In this document: piece by piece, positions 1 to 14,380 of the stretch
Layout of the letters: every line of letters starts with the position of its first letter
Position numbering within the stretch: position 1 is the first letter of the stretch
Source of the DNA: Scatophagus argus
Lineage: Eukaryota; Chordata; Actinopteri; Scatophagidae
NCBI RefSeq assembly: GCF_020382885.2
Contig: NC_058511.1
Location: 7,719,501 to 7,783,500 of the forward strand
DNA: 64,000 nt
Direction of reading: 5' to 3'
Notes under the pieces: generated by a model
Databases searched by the model: none
The model's input: only the letters and a program-made list of their open reading frames with translations
What the model was told of the DNA's origin: nothing
Made by a program: the position numbers and the translations under genes

Positions 1-310
1 AGTCCAAATGTGATTCTCAGTAGTTTGCTGGTATTTTGTACTCTCTGTGGACCTGGTCAGTCCTCAGTCTGGTTCCTCCTGGTTCTGAGTGTTTGCCTTC
101 CAGACAGGCCTGACTTTAAACATATTAAGCTTAGCTGAATACTAAAGCACCCCGACTCTTTGTCTTTTTAAAGTTAAATGAAAGCCAGAGATTGAAGCCA
201 GGTTGTTCAGGCACTCGCTGATTCACTCCCTCTCTAGTCTGGCACCAGACACAGCCCTCACACTTTCCTAATCCTCCTGTGCACAGACACATACACACAA
301 CACACAAATA

Positions 311-332
311 CACACACACACACACACACACA
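311..332. repeat. (CA)n microsatellite
   Basis: Uninterrupted CA dinucleotides, one of three such tracts in the first 750 bases. The open frames that cross it are low-complexity artefacts. Confidence 0.95.
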
Positions 333-475
333 GAGGAGAAACAGTCCCAACCTGCATGCTTAGGACCATAATTAGAGATCATTTACAAGGATCAGGTTGA
401 ACATAATCTGGACAGGAGGTAACTAAAGCTTGGCCATCTTTGCTTGCTCTCCCTCCATGTGTGTCTCTTTGTTTC

Positions 476-500
<25 letters not shown>
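476..500. repeat. (TG)n microsatellite
   Basis: Uninterrupted TG dinucleotide run. Confidence 0.95.
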
Positions 501-508
<8 letters not shown>

Positions 509-699
509 ACAAGAGCCAGTTCACCCAGGAAACGGCCAGGGTGTGCCCCAAACATGAAGCTGGAAGGTGGGAAGGAGGGGTTGGGCAAACACAAGATGGA
601 GCAATCTCTCTCTTGAGTTGTTTGGGTTTCACTGCAAATGGAAACACATGGCTTCTCTGTATTTGCTTTCCTTCTGTGTTTATGTGAGTGTGTGTGTTT

Positions 700-722
700 T
701 TGTGTGTGTGTGTGTGTGTGTG
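700..722. repeat. (TG)n microsatellite
   Basis: TG dinucleotide run, preceded by a slightly interrupted TG-rich stretch from about 676. Confidence 0.95.
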
Positions 723-3700
723 AAGGTTGCACATGTGCTTATATCTTACTGCTGAAGCTGGTGTGAGGATCATGAAGTTATTACATGAGTTGGTGTTATC
801 GTTGCGGTGATAAACGTAATGCATTTTGTGTGAAACACAGATTTGCATACATCACCTACTATGATAAGAAAGTATTTATGATAGATTTATCATGCATCAG
901 TTACCCATTAACATCACACTGTGTGATGTAACTCTTTGTGCATTATAGGGTAACTTGAAAGCAGTGGGTTGCTTTTCAAAAACCCAATGCTGGTATTTGA
1001 GTGTGTGTGTGCGCGTGTTGTTTTTGCCCACCAGATTCCTCCTCTGGTCTGATCTGTAATTGTTAAAAAGTGGGTCAGACTGGAGAGTGCAAACATTTGG
1101 ATGGACACCCGCACGCACAATGAATCAGCTCTAAACTTGTCTGGGGAACGTACAGTTTTCATGCCACTTCGTTTTTTGGACGCTCCAATTCCTTCCTGCT
1201 TTTCTTGGCAAAGCGGTGGAGCAAAATTAAAAGTAGAGAGAACTGTGATTCAGCACATCAGACTCCCCCTTGTTTTTGTTGTAGATTTGAAGAAATTTCC
1301 ATGCCATTCGTAAAAACATTGTAACCAGGAACAGCCTTTGTTTTATATTTGTGCGACTGTTTAAGCCTCTTTTAGTTTGTTTTGGTTGGCCTGCAAACTA
1401 CTTTCTCATCAACCTTATTTCCAGTTGCAACAGCCAGTTCTTTTTAGGGGACAAAAATCTTTGACAAGCTAACTGTATGCTACCTGTCCAACATCAAATA
1501 GCAGAGACAAAGGCTGTGATTAGCTAGTGAAGAAAAAAAAAATTTAATGGCTAAAAAGCCAGATTTTTCCCTTAAGAGTTGGTGGAGAACAAAACAGAGC
1601 TAAAAGGAGAATGAATATTACTCCTTTGAAAAATAATGAACTGTTAACACTTTTTTAGGAATTACAGAGAATCTAGAAAAAAGCTCAAATAAATTTACAA
1701 GGTAATATCAGATGTGGTGTTTTAAACTTGCTCTCCCCCCCAGGCTGCTAAAAAACCTAAAGTTTGGTAATGTAAGTTCAATTTCTTAACTCAGTACAGT
1801 CAGTAGTTGCCAGAATACAGTCTGCGACCTTCCCATCACAGACCAGTCTAATAAGCATGTCTGTTGCTTAAGTGCTCTCAAAAGAGGTGTCACCATGGCA
1901 AAAAAAGACTTCCAAGGTACCTGTTTGAAAGGTGAGAGTACCGTGGGTATGTACTGGGATTCTTTGTGCTTGTTCTCAGTTTCATGTTTCGTGTTTTTGA
2001 ACTTTGTCTGTGATCTTTGATGCTTTGAAGTGAGACAGGTAGGTTTGGGCTGAACCGGTGCTCCTGGCAGCAAGAGTGTGACACACTGTTCTATTGGGCT
2101 TTGGATCTCAGTGTTGCCACAACACCGGAGCTGCTGGGTCACTGGGGTATCGAGCTTTGATGGTAGAGACTGGTGTCAAACTCTCGCTGAGCTGTTATGC
2201 GGCTCGATCATGTTGTCCCACTCTTGCTTTTTAATTGTGTTTCTTTTCTCCCTGTTCTTTCCATCAAAGCTGGCCTTTCTATGAAGCAAGACCTCAGAAA
2301 ACATTGAGTGAAACTTGGAAGACTTCTGTTTGATGCGCTGCGTGTGTAGTTTCGCTTCAGCTGGCCAGATTGCAGGGCCTTGAGTCAGTAATCATATCTT
2401 AACAGATCTCTCCACAGACACAAGGTTGTGAGCCAGTTTGGCACCGGCTTGACGCCAAACAGGCTCCTGTAGCTGCACAAACACACAAGCTTGTCTCTAG
2501 AAATAGGGCTTTCATTCATTGCTTCATCGTGTTCTCAGCATTAATCTAAAAACCATAACACTTGATATGTCTCTCTGTCTAGCTCACGCACTTGCATTTA
2601 GCACTTGCAGAAATAAATTAGAAGTCAAGTGTTTATCTTTCTTGTCTTTGTGTGTGCTTTCTTTCACTGTTGTGAAGCTACTTGTGTCTGAACTGGGTGG
2701 AATTGAGGACAAATCTGGGAGGGCTAGTGGTCCTCGTATAGCGGGTGGTCAGGCAGACTGTGGTCAGCCGGAATTTCAGGAATTGGGATGCTAAACAGAT
2801 AGAGACTGTAAGAAAATGAACGTGGTATTGTAAGGGTTAGAAGTCACATACAGTGAGCCTTTTAGCATTTAGTTTGAGAGAGGGAAATACAGGGTCACTG
2901 CCTGTTGAAAGTGTGCTTTTCATTTGAATTTTAACATCTCTGTGTGTGACCTTCCAGCATCGCTAAATCATTAGGACGGTTTGCTTGAAATATTCAACTC
3001 ATAACCAATTACACTTAAAATGTAATTAATAGTATAGTGTATGTATTTATATTTGTACTCCATATTCTGTCTATTCTGTTTTAAGGCACCTTTTGCTTGT
3101 CTTGTGATTTTCTTATCCAAAATTGAGAGTCTTTATACTACTTAATATTTTACTTTTTGTGCCAGATTTTGGTCGTTTCTTTAATAGCACAAAGAAAAAA
3201 ATAGTAGAAATAAGGGTGCTGCAGATTTAAACAAGCAGTGACATAATAATGACAGAGGGCAAAACATGCATTATAAATGCAACCATTTATTTAACAACAC
3301 TTGGACAGCAGTTCCAATGTTTGCATGTATTAGAGATGCCAGTTGTCTAGACCATGATCTTATTTGTTTGCAGTAATGATACCCGGGCATGATGGTTGAT
3401 ATGGCCACCATATATTTAAAAATGCAGCAGGCAGAGCCACCGCTTAGGGGATATTCAGAGCAACAATTTCACATTGCTACATTGATAGCACAGATGCAAC
3501 AGGAAATACAAGCTAAGAAGTCCAGTTTAGAGTTCATTATTTTGCAGGAGCCCTATGCAGTCACACAAACTAGTGAATTCATTCAAATAAATGAGGAAGA
3601 GGGTGTGTGCATATGTTTCTTTGTGTCATGTTTAAAAAGGCACTTAGAAATGAAGCACGAGTTAAACTTAAAATCAAAAGAAGCAAAACTGTAAACTCTG

Positions 3701-3745
3701 ACATATTCATGAGAGTCTTTTCCTTTCTCCTAATTTTCCCTCTAG

Positions 3746-3894
3746 ACGATTATAACTACCTGCCTGATGCATTGCCTCCTCTTCCTGAAGTCCCGGACTC
3801 CGGCTCAGTCCTGAGCTCCGTTGACATACCAGCCCGCTGCCTCCGCAATCCGGCCTTCCGTCACGCATCCTCGCGCTACTGCTCAGCCCTCAGC
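3746..3894 (+). other. plekhg1: plekhg1 first recognised exon, part upstream of the assigned ATG
   Basis: A polypyrimidine tract and AG at 3741-3745 open an exon that runs into the plekhg1 coding sequence. These 149 bases stay open in the coding frame and would read DDYNYLPDALPPLPEVP and onward to the Met at 3895. I treat them as 5' UTR because the Met at 3895 lines up with the start of the human protein I remember (both continue into an [12 protein letters not shown] block). An upstream start giving a longer N-terminus is possible. Confidence 0.55.
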
Positions 3895-6800
3895 ATGGAC
3901 TCCTCACCTGACAGCGCAGAAAGGCCGATCAGCTACAGCTCCACCTCTTCCTCCGCTTCCTCCCGGGACAGTCACTGCTCGCTGGGCAGCCGCTCCACTC
4001 TTGTGGCTGCCCCTCACTGTAACCCAGTGACCTCAGACCAGGACTCTGGAGCGATTCGCTTGGAACTGGTACCAGCCCGTCAGCTGGGTTGCCGGGAGGA
4101 AGATGACAGAAACGATGGAGGGATGAACACAGGGAGTGGACAAGGGAGACAAGGCCGTGGACAGACTGTGACAGAACATTCAGAGCCTGAGCTGGGCCCA
4201 GATGCAGGAGAGCGGACAGGTCAGGTGCAGGGACCCAGGACATATGTGGACCGGGTGGTGCAGGAGATACTGGACACAGAGAGAACCTACGTCCAGGACC
4301 TGCGTAGCATCGTGGAGGTAAGGAACTCAAGGATCTCAACCACAATGATATGAAACGCAAGCTGTGTAAGAAATCAGAAGCAGAAGAATCCCACATATTG
4401 GCAGGACTTCAAAGGTATATTAGCCCATTTGAAGGACATCAAATGTGGAATGAGGCCTTGCGTGCTTTTGCAGACTATATTGGCTCCAAATGCAACTTCA
4501 AAGTTTTCACGCAGGATGTGTGTGTGTGTGTGTGTTTGAATTTAAAATATTTTATAAAAAAATATTCTGGATAGTTTTTCCTGCAGAATCAATTTTGTTT
4601 ACTGGTGGTAAGTAAAGGTACCAATACAATAGTTTGAAAAATATTCAATTTTGAGAAACGTCCTGTGTTCTACATGTTACTGAGGTAATGTTACTCTCTG
4701 ACAAAAATATACTTCAAGTGTCACAGGTAAAAGTGCTTGTTCTGCAGCAAAATGGCATCTATTTTGTATGACCTCATTAGTACTTTATACAGTATTGGTA
4801 GTTTAGTCCTGTGGTTCCTAGCTTGTGCTCAGACCCCCTTGAAGGGGTCGTCAGTTAAATTTGCAGGATCCTGCTGTTATTGATGGAAAAAGAAAAAGTA
4901 AATGGATGACTTTTCTTTTGTGGACTCACCTGGTTCCTTAAAAAGAAAGCAACCCCTGGTTGTTCACTGGTCGTCGCAAAATTGCCTTTGTTGTTGAATC
5001 GGAATGACTTTAAAGTCTCGACGAGAAAAAAATGAATCAAAGAGAAACAAGTGAATATTAGAGTAAAGTCTTAAAAGTTATTCTTAATTTTGTGTAGCAG
5101 AAATGTCTTTTTCTGCTGTCCTTTTCTGTTAATCATCTGTCCACCCTAAAGACTTATCAGACTGGAATCCACTGGTCTAATTGAATGAACAGAGGCAAAG
5201 ATTGAAACTGGAAGGTCATGTCTATCTGTGCTCATGCCGTCATAAATGTGTTTAGGTCCAGTGCTTGCTTGACCTTGCTCTTTTAGCGGGAGGGATAGGG
5301 GCTTTCAATCACCAGATAACACACATCCTTTTGGTGTTGGTGCTTTTCCTTACGCACGTGACACACACTGCTCGTTGCCTGCCGGGAACCTTCAATACAA
5401 TAAGGTCACCTGCACTTGCAGGCGGGGTTTGACCGAGTTACACGACACCAGTGCCTTTGTCCTGTTGGCGCAGGCACACATTCAAAATTTTAAGATGGCT
5501 TGAAGGCCACACACAATACTGTATGCACACACACGGAGATAAATACACTGTTTTGTGTGGTTGGCTTTGAACTGCAAGGATACACATTGCCTCTAGTCAG
5601 TGCTTTAGAGGCTTTGTTAAGGATCGGGTGTAGTGGTTTGTATCAAAGCTTGCTCTCCTTTCTGTTTCCCTTCTCTTTGTTTCTGTATTCAGCTCTTTTT
5701 GCTTTCCCGTGAAACTTAAAGTTCATTTCATCTGTGCAGTTTGAATTGGTTGTATAAAATGATAAAATGTGTGTATGGACATGACTGTGTTTGGAGCTTC
5801 GGAGCTACACCCACCTTTTCCGATATCCTTGCTCTTAACAGTGCTTCCTCCCCCACTTTAGGCTGTGGGTTCATGGTCCTGTGTGTGTGTTAGTTGGGGT
5901 TAAAAAGGTTCATTCAGGGAATAGCTGTTGTCAAAAAAGAGCAGGAAACTCATATTTTTAAGACATGGGCTAAGTAGGGGGAGTAACGTTTAGAATTTGG
6001 AGTTTTGGCCTGTCACCCCTGATCGATGTCCCACCCTCTCCTGTGCCCCCTTCCCTTCCTCCCCTCTTTAGGGCGCAGAGGTGAGGAAAAGGGGGAGAAA
6101 GAGAGGAAAGTAGATAGAGGGATTTAGCTCTGAGATAACAATGTCCAAAGTAGGTTAGGAAAACACTGAACAGAGCTTAGGAGCTGTACTTAATAACCCT
6201 TTACTTCCTCTACTCTGCAGACCACCTATTGCCATTAGAGAAGCAGACCACCCAGCAGTGGGACACCACATTTACATGGCAGGACAGCTAATTCTTCACC
6301 AGTACTCTGGAAAAAGACACATGCATTTAGCCTTTCTTTAGCCTTTAATGACAGTTCCAGTGAGTGCACGGCAGATGGATTGCACTGATTATATCTGTAT
6401 GAATAGAGCTTTTAACATGGCACTTTACCTATACCGTGGATAGCTGCTGGACATCAGAAGCATAGCATTGACCCATCTATTATCAGCACTGTGCTTTGTG
6501 AGCTGGTCCTGCAATCCCCATCTCAATAATCCCTATGCCCATGCTGCTTCCTGCAATGGAAGAGGGTGTGACAGCCTTAAAACAAATATTTACCCAGAAT
6601 ACCCTCACCTGTGCTTCATCTGTCAGCAGTGGAGTTGTGGCCCACGCTCTGCCTGCCTGTGTGTGAGCTGTGTCTGTGAATGTGGCGTACTTACATGTAC
6701 AGTGCATGTGTATGTATCACCAGGGTTTATCAGTTGGTGCATGACTGCATTTCTACAACGGCCCTGAAAGCTGGATGTGCTGCAACTGCAACAAAAGGAG

Positions 6801-9800
6801 GCAAACACAGAAACATCTGGCAAACACAGAAAACACAAACATATATAGAAAATGCAACGAAACCAGGAAACATTGCAAGAACACAATGGAAATTACTTAC
6901 AAAACAGCGAGTAACCAAGGGACACTAAAGTTGATAAACATGCCTTCCCTTTTTTAGTGTCCCAGGAGACATCTGTTGTTTGTAGCTGAATTCCTTTGTG
7001 TTCTGTGCAGATTGCAGCATTTCTGTATTTGTGTTCTGTCACTTGGCAGCACTTGCTCTTTGCTTGTCAAATTGGTCACGATGTTTTCTTTTTCTATTTC
7101 CACGGGTTTTCTTAAGTTGCAGTGTGCTGAGTCGTCAGGGCACACATTTGTGAAATCTGTTTTTGTTAGTTTTGTGTGATCACGCCTCCTTGGCTCGGTC
7201 AGTGTGTGCAATGAGGCCAGTCCGTTATCCACAAACAATCTGAGAGACAAAGCTCTCACCCCCCAAAACCTCCCTCCTATTCCTCCTTTTTCCGCTCGGA
7301 GACCTGAAACGCATCACCGGGCCATTTGAAGTTGACCAGGAGTTTGGAAATAAACTGCAAAAATCACTTGGCCTGCAGAAACATTCAAAACAGTGAGACT
7401 TGGATGTTTGCACTTTGGCTTTGTCTGGAGGAATGACTTCCTACAGCGGTGAGGAGTGAGGGATGTGTTTGGCATGTAGGAAAAGAGTGTGTACTCAAGG
7501 AGGTTAATGGTTAACACAAAAATATCAAGTTTGTACGTGTTATGTCTTGTGCTTAGCAGGGCGTGTACCTGAAGATGTGTGTGTGTGTTTGCGTTAGTGG
7601 TTGTTTGTTTGTGTATATCTGAATGCTGCCCATTGTTGAGCTCAGTCAGGATTTGGCTGAGGTGTGATGAGTGAATGGGTCAAGCCGTGACCCCTTGGCT
7701 AATACAATATCAAATTACGCATTACCTCCGATTGCCAACAAAATCTAAACACGACCCTTTGATGTGACCCCCGACGTAACCGCCAAACTGCCTGTTAGTC
7801 TTCTTGTATAACTCAAATCCTCAAAACGAAAATCTTGGTCTTTAAATAGGAAACATCCAAGATGACTGTCATTCAATCCAAAGTCTAAAATTTATATCAA
7901 ATCTTTTTAGTTCATTTAGACCCTCCCTTTCATTTAGACCTTCCCTTTGCCTGTCATCAAACACAATTTAATGGACTGTTCAGGCTCAATGACGACGATA
8001 ATGGCTAAAAACATATAACACTGTCAGGAACAGAAACAACCGCCACAGAATGGCAATCAGGCAAACAGAGTCTCTCTGTCTCTCCCACTTTGGTCTCTTT
8101 CAAAAGCACAGAAGCGATGTGCTGAAATGATCAGTGGGTGTGTTTGTGCATGTCCAAGGCAGCCTGGTACTTTTCTCTGTGTTGTAATGTCTATCCTGCC
8201 CAGTTGCAGGTTGTGGTTTGAAAACTGCCAGCAGGATGCCTCTGCCTCCTTAACCCCTATCCAGACCTGCTCCCGGTTTAAGGTTTAAATACAGCTGCGT
8301 TGATGATTGAGGTCATGTTTGTGGACGTGCGCTTCCAGGTGTTTCAAGTGCACTTCCTGCGTTGCGTGGCTGTGTTTTGGGAGTCGGGTTGATCAGAGCT
8401 GAAGACACTTTGTCGGAGGGAGCAGAGAGACTCATGTGGTGACGTTAGCGTTAAATCACCGGCAGCCTGCAGCAGTAGATGTAATAATAGTTTAGTTTTC
8501 AAACTTTACTGATCTCACCAAGACTATCAGTGGTAATGAACAGGCAGACAAAGCAGGCCTGCCACAGAGAAACATACAGTTATAACAATAAGTGTTTGTC
8601 TTTCTCCCTCCACCTTTTACTTTCTTCCTGCAGGACAGACTCTGACTTGTGGCTGGTGTCACAGAGCAGCAGTCCTAGGCTTTGTCTGACTCAGGGATTC
8701 ACTTACTCTAAACCTGTTGTGTTATTTCCTTACCAAGCTGTGATGCAGGCAGTGGGTTACACCTGCATCACACCTGGTTTTGACAGTTACAACAAATTTT
8801 TAGTTTTATTTAGCCCATTTTAAATCTAATGTGTTCTCAGTCTAGTGTGTTTTACATTGCTGGGTAGTACAAACAATCAATCGGTCAATCAGTCATTAAT
8901 GAGAAGTCCTTATTATGGGGTCTGTAGGAGGTTCAGTGTGAATGGTTTGCCAAAATTAAGTGTGTGTGTTTGTGTCAAGACCAATCAAAATGGCTGCCAT
9001 ACAGTTCTAACATGACTGTTTTTGTGCTTTCTCTCTGCAGGACTACTTTGAGTGTATCAGTAACCAGTCTCGGCTGGCTTTGAGCTCTGAAGATAAAGGC
9101 TCACTGTTCGGCAACATCCAGGACATCTATCACTTTAACAGGTACAACACACACACACACACTTTACAACATCACATAACAAGTCAAAATACTTGACAGC
9201 TTTTATTGGGTTTGGCTGATGTGAGGTGTTCTCATTTTGTTGATTGTCAGGCCTTATTAAGAAGCGCTAGTTCGGACGTATCAGAAACAACTGTTTCTCA
9301 GTAGTAGTTATGACCTGGAGGCCAACATGAATGCTGTTTTCAGGAAATGTTGTAATTATAATAAGTCTAACACACCATGAATTGACTCACTGAAGTGTTG
9401 AACATTCTTGAGAGCAACGGAAAGACTTAACTTTGCCACTTAGCTTCAGTATGTCGTAATCAGGCCTCTTCATTTAATCTAAACAGCATTGGAAAGAAGA
9501 CTGTCGAGAACGTCACGTCAGAAAGAGGTCTAAACTCAGACATATTTAGTGAATAATATGGAACTTGACTTTCAGTTTGCAGCTGAAGACTTGAGACTCA
9601 GCTATCCCCCAAAAGGGCTATAAACAGCTGATGTTATACAGAAAGACTGTGCAAAAACAATGTCCTGCAAATAGGGAAACTGGGCTGAACCACCTGTTGA
9701 TTTCTGGAAAGGGTGTTGTCGTGACAGTCAGGTGTGTGTAATAAGTCCCCGTCTGCATATTTGTCTCCTCCGGCACCGCTGTAAACCATGTGTGTGTGCG

Positions 9801-12800
9801 TGTGTGCATGCGCTCAGACGAGGTGGCTAGCTGAGCATCAGCCATGGTGGTCTGGAGACTCAGACACGCACACACTTGTCTCCCACCTATTCATTTCTCA
9901 ACAGTCACGCGCAGACAAACTGGCCAGTAAAAGGGAAACATAAAAGCAGTTTAAAGCAATGACTTCATGCTTCAGCCATGAAACAATAACTCCCAACAGT
10001 GACCTTCTTTTTTTTTTTTCCACACAGTTTGCGCGCACACACACACACATACATGATGGCTACAGTTTGAATTCATGGAAGTTTCTTATTTGTTCAGAGC
10101 TGAGTGCCCTAAGACCTAATTTCTGACTCTTGCTCCTGAAATTCACTGTTTGGAACAATGGATCGTGGGAGAGTTTGTATTCATGTGTCTGTGGGTCCAC
10201 ATTTTGTTTCAGAGACCTTCTTCATGATCTTGAGAAGTGCAACGCTGACCCTGTGGCCATCGCGGAGTGCTTTGTTTCCAAGGTAAATTTCATAAAAAAA
10301 TTAAAGATCTGAGAATATTTGAAGAATTAATACAAATTTGTTATTCAGGACTTTGCTTTCTTTTTCTGTACGTCATTGCATCCTTATATCTGATATCACC
10401 TATTATTATAACAATTTATCAGTCCCAGGGTCCGTTTCCCACCTTGTGAGTGAATTTGCTTTTGTACTTCAACTTAGAGGTAGTAGAATAGGAGTTTTAC
10501 TTGCAAATGAGTATTTTTAGCGTGTTTTACATTTTTTTAAAGGTTCTGAGTACTTCCTCCACCGCTGTCTGTCTCTCTGCCCACATTCACACTCCTCCCC
10601 TTCTTGTTGAAACTCGTCCAAACAGCTGCTTCAAACACACACGCAGAAACACAGGACAGAAAATGAGAAACAGGCACTAGTGCTATAGGTGAAAATCAGG
10701 TGAAGATGCTGCATGAAGACAGTTAAGTTTATTGCGGTTTATGGGATTATTTGGTTCACTGGAATGTTGGTTTTTTAGTGCCACAAAAGGGCAGATAGGG
10801 AGGCCAATTCCAGAGGAATTTAAGAGCCATCCAAATATATAATCACCTTTTTACAGGAGGGGGATAATAGCAGGGCTTCATCAAGAAAAACTGGACTCAC
10901 CAACTCTCGGTCCTTCAGCCCGTGTTTCAGTTTTTATTCGGCTAATTCACTCGTCTGTGCCCTAAAAAGAAAAAAAAAAAAACATTGCATGATTATGTCC
11001 CATGATAATGTGCTGCATTCCAGTGCTTCCTCTAAAACATTTTACATTCCCTTCCTACCCGACTGCAATTACACCCAATACCACAGAGCAACTGTCTGAC
11101 CATCAAGTCACAGACTCCCTAAATACAGGAGCTGTTGTTGAGACAAACCCAGTTTATAGCAGCCCACACCACCACTCTGCATAATTAACTGAGATCCGTA
11201 AACAAACCAGTGCGATGACATCTTGTAACCGATTTGTGTTACAGTTACAAAAAAGTCCCAAGAAGAAAACAAGTCGATCTCAAACAAAATTCCAGACCTG
11301 AAACCCGGGCTGCCGACTGTTGACTTATGATCTGTAGCCAGGACAGCATTTATTATAAAACCAGTATGACATCCATATGGTATTTCTTGTGTGGTTTATC
11401 CAGGGGTTAAATTGGGTCAAAGCCAACTGAGAATAAGGCTCCACTTGTGTCCAAATCACGTCCTGCCTGGAGTCTGATAACTTCTCTCTCCTGCTACCCA
11501 AACTGCAGATGTCTGTTAAAACCATTACATTTTTTAAAAGTCCATGTTTTACTGGAAAGACTCAAGGACCTATCCCACACACTCACACACCTGTGCAGGT
11601 GTGTTTCAGAGCCACCTGTGGTCCTGCACAGACCCACCTTTTGCTGCCTTTGTTTTGGGTAATGTTGACACAAAAGATCACCAAGTTGAATCCAGGTGGT
11701 TAATGTAACATCAAGTTTGCCCATTTCTCAGGGGACTTTGGATGTTCTAAGCACTTTAAAGACTTCTCGTCTACGCTGGCTTAAACACTGAAGCTGAAAG
11801 TGCTCTTTTGAGCTCGGAAATAGACACTAAAATCACCTGGGCAAGCTTCATCTGCTGATGAAGATCTAAAACTCAAGATGTCTCTGTGTTTAAATATACA
11901 AAATAACTTGTTCTGTTCCTCTATGTATAAATATTCATATTAGAAGTAGCTCAGATGAACATACAGTTGCTGGGTTGGTGTCTTTCGGCTTCTGTAGATT
12001 TGTCAGTGAGTAGGTTTAATACAGATGTATGAGTGCTGCACACAAATACTAAGTCGCGGCTGGCCTTCACTCTCCTCTTCCATTGAGATGACCAAGGACT
12101 AACATCTATGTGTGTTTTTATGCGTGTGTGTGCGCCTTAATCATCTCAAAGGCTGACTTCTGGTAAAAGGGTCGTAACCAGAGTAGTAACCAAAGTCCTT
12201 TTGTGTTGCTGAAGGTTAGTCACGGTTCTCGAGACCCAGAAAAACCACAAAACCTCTCTTTCACTGTCTGCTATGAAATGCACACATGCATACACACAGC
12301 CGATACACAACCCAGCACAGTGTGTGAAGAGGAGACGGCTCTGGTTGTAAGTCTCCTCCTCCCTCTCAGATAATTGGCCATCTATCCTCATGTTCCTCTG
12401 TGTTTCACTGAATCCTGACTCTGCTATGTGTTGAGTCAGCCTTTAAAGCATTTTATGGGTCGCTACTTGCTGACTGAAGCACAGAGAGCACAATCACAAA
12501 TTAAATTTGTTTTTTTCCACCAATATCAGTGATCAGTCATGTTCAGTGCTTACCTGATGAGTCACTGTGACCGGTCCAGTCTTGGAAAAACATGCAGTAC
12601 TTTTTTTGTTGCACTTTGTCGTTATTAGCTCAAAAAAGTAAAAGTCTTTCTATATAGTTTGTATCTACATCCTGTTCAAAGGCACATGTCTGATTTTCAT
12701 CATGTATAGGTAGCAGCAACCAAAACGCTCACATGCAGCATTTGTGCATGTACTGATTATATGATTTAGACAGAGTCCGTGTGTACTTCTTTAAGGAAAG

Positions 12801-14380
12801 TATATTATAGATCTGAGCTATTTCAGGGTCTGCTGATTCCATGGTTGGGTTCAAAGAGTGTGTGCAGAAATGCACACACTGCACAAATTTGTATTCCTTA
12901 GCAGCATTTATGTATCTTGCGGTCTCACAGGCCAGAGGGATATTAAGAGTGTGTATTAGGAGTGTGTGTTGTCAGAAATCGATGGTGGCACATCTGGTTG
13001 CGTTTAGGCCTGGTTTGTGGCGGCAGACTGCTGGAGACGAGGAGAACTCTGCTCTTCAATTTAGGATGGTTCCCACGGAGCACCTCAGGCTAACAAATCA
13101 TGAGAGTCTGTGTGTGTGTGTGTGTGTGTGTGTGTTTGGTATATTTTTGGTGAGATGTACTGTTTGTGTTGGTGTAGGCAGGTTGAGTTGTTTGCTGTGC
13201 GTTGAATAGGAATGTATATTTACCTAAAGCAAGAAACAAAACATTCACATACATTCAGTCACCAGTTTACTATGAATCACATGTTGGAAAAATGTGTGTG
13301 AATGTGCACATTACTCTTTGTTTGTGTGTGTACACGAACCAGGACAGACTTCTGTCATGCGTCCAGTGTTTATGATGTCGCTTCCTGTTAGCTGTCCGCA
13401 TCCTGCGACCCCCAAGTGTTTATGGACACAAATAGAGTTCAATTAGAAACAGTTATGCAACAGTAAGGGGTTCATCTCCAGGCCTCCAAGAGAGCAGAAA
13501 AAGGAGGAACGCATGATTATGAAAATGAAGGAAATCCCAGGAATATCCATAAACGATCGATGAAATGGAAAACATGAGCAGAAATAGAAATCAGGATCAT
13601 ATATAAGTTTCTGGGCGAGAGGAAGACGTTCATTCGAGCTTTGTCAAGTCATGCCGTTTCTGATGTCTTTGATGTTCAGAGAGGCATGCAAGGTGGGAAA
13701 AGTCTCAATTAAAGGGGTGGTGATGAAGTATGAGCAGATATTTAATCTGAGTGCTCAGGGCTGTTGGGATCAACAGAGACTCAAAGGCCAGGACAAAGGC
13801 TAATGATAAGCTACAAGGTTGACTTTCAATTAGTAAGCAGAAAAGAGAGGATGCTTTGTCTGTGGGCTCGCAGCGTGCAGAGCCGTAAACATGAAATAAC
13901 TGGCCAGTCATCAAAACTGCCCCACTGCAGATGAAACAACCAGAGAATGAAGAGGCAAAAAAGAGGTCATCGATCTTAACACCAAAAGTGCAGTAACAAA
14001 GGTTGTGTTTGTTGCAGGCATCCTCTGTGTTCAAATCATTTTTGTAGACTGTGACATGAACATTTATTATTGTTGTTATTATTATTTGTTTAAGAGTGAA
14101 AACTTTCAAACACACTTCACAGGCCTCTGAATAGTATTAGTGTAATTATTCTGAGCCAAAAACCACCAAAAATGCTGCTAAACATCAGCATGCTCTCACC
14201 ACACGCCTGCCTGTGCCGGCTGACGCCCATAAACGTGACGTGACATCACTGCGCCTCTTCAGTTAGCGCTGTTCTCTGTCACTTAAATGTGTCAACTAAT
14301 TTGTCCTTGTTGTGTTTTACAGAGTGAAGAATTCCACATTTACACTCAGTACTGCACCAACTACCCACGGTAAGACACCA

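Larger units (their letters stand above)
1..3745. other. Non-coding flank or first intron of plekhg1
   Basis: No exon can be supported here. The region is AT-rich and carries three CA/TG microsatellites. Short open frames in it are mostly CA/TG repeat translations. An unidentified open frame at 3389-3694 is discussed as a finding. Because the first recognised plekhg1 exon is preceded by a good 3' splice site at 3741-3745, a 5' non-coding or alternative first exon must lie upstream, either in this stretch or before the window. Confidence 0.5.

Noticed and set aside
379..848. Overlapping open frames rich in His-Thr or Cys-Val
   Set aside because: They are translations of CA/TG microsatellites.
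13705..14115. 136-codon minus-strand frame in plekhg1 intron 3
   Set aside because: Composition is hydrophobic and Cys/Phe-rich as in random AT-rich DNA, with no promoter, splice or family evidence.
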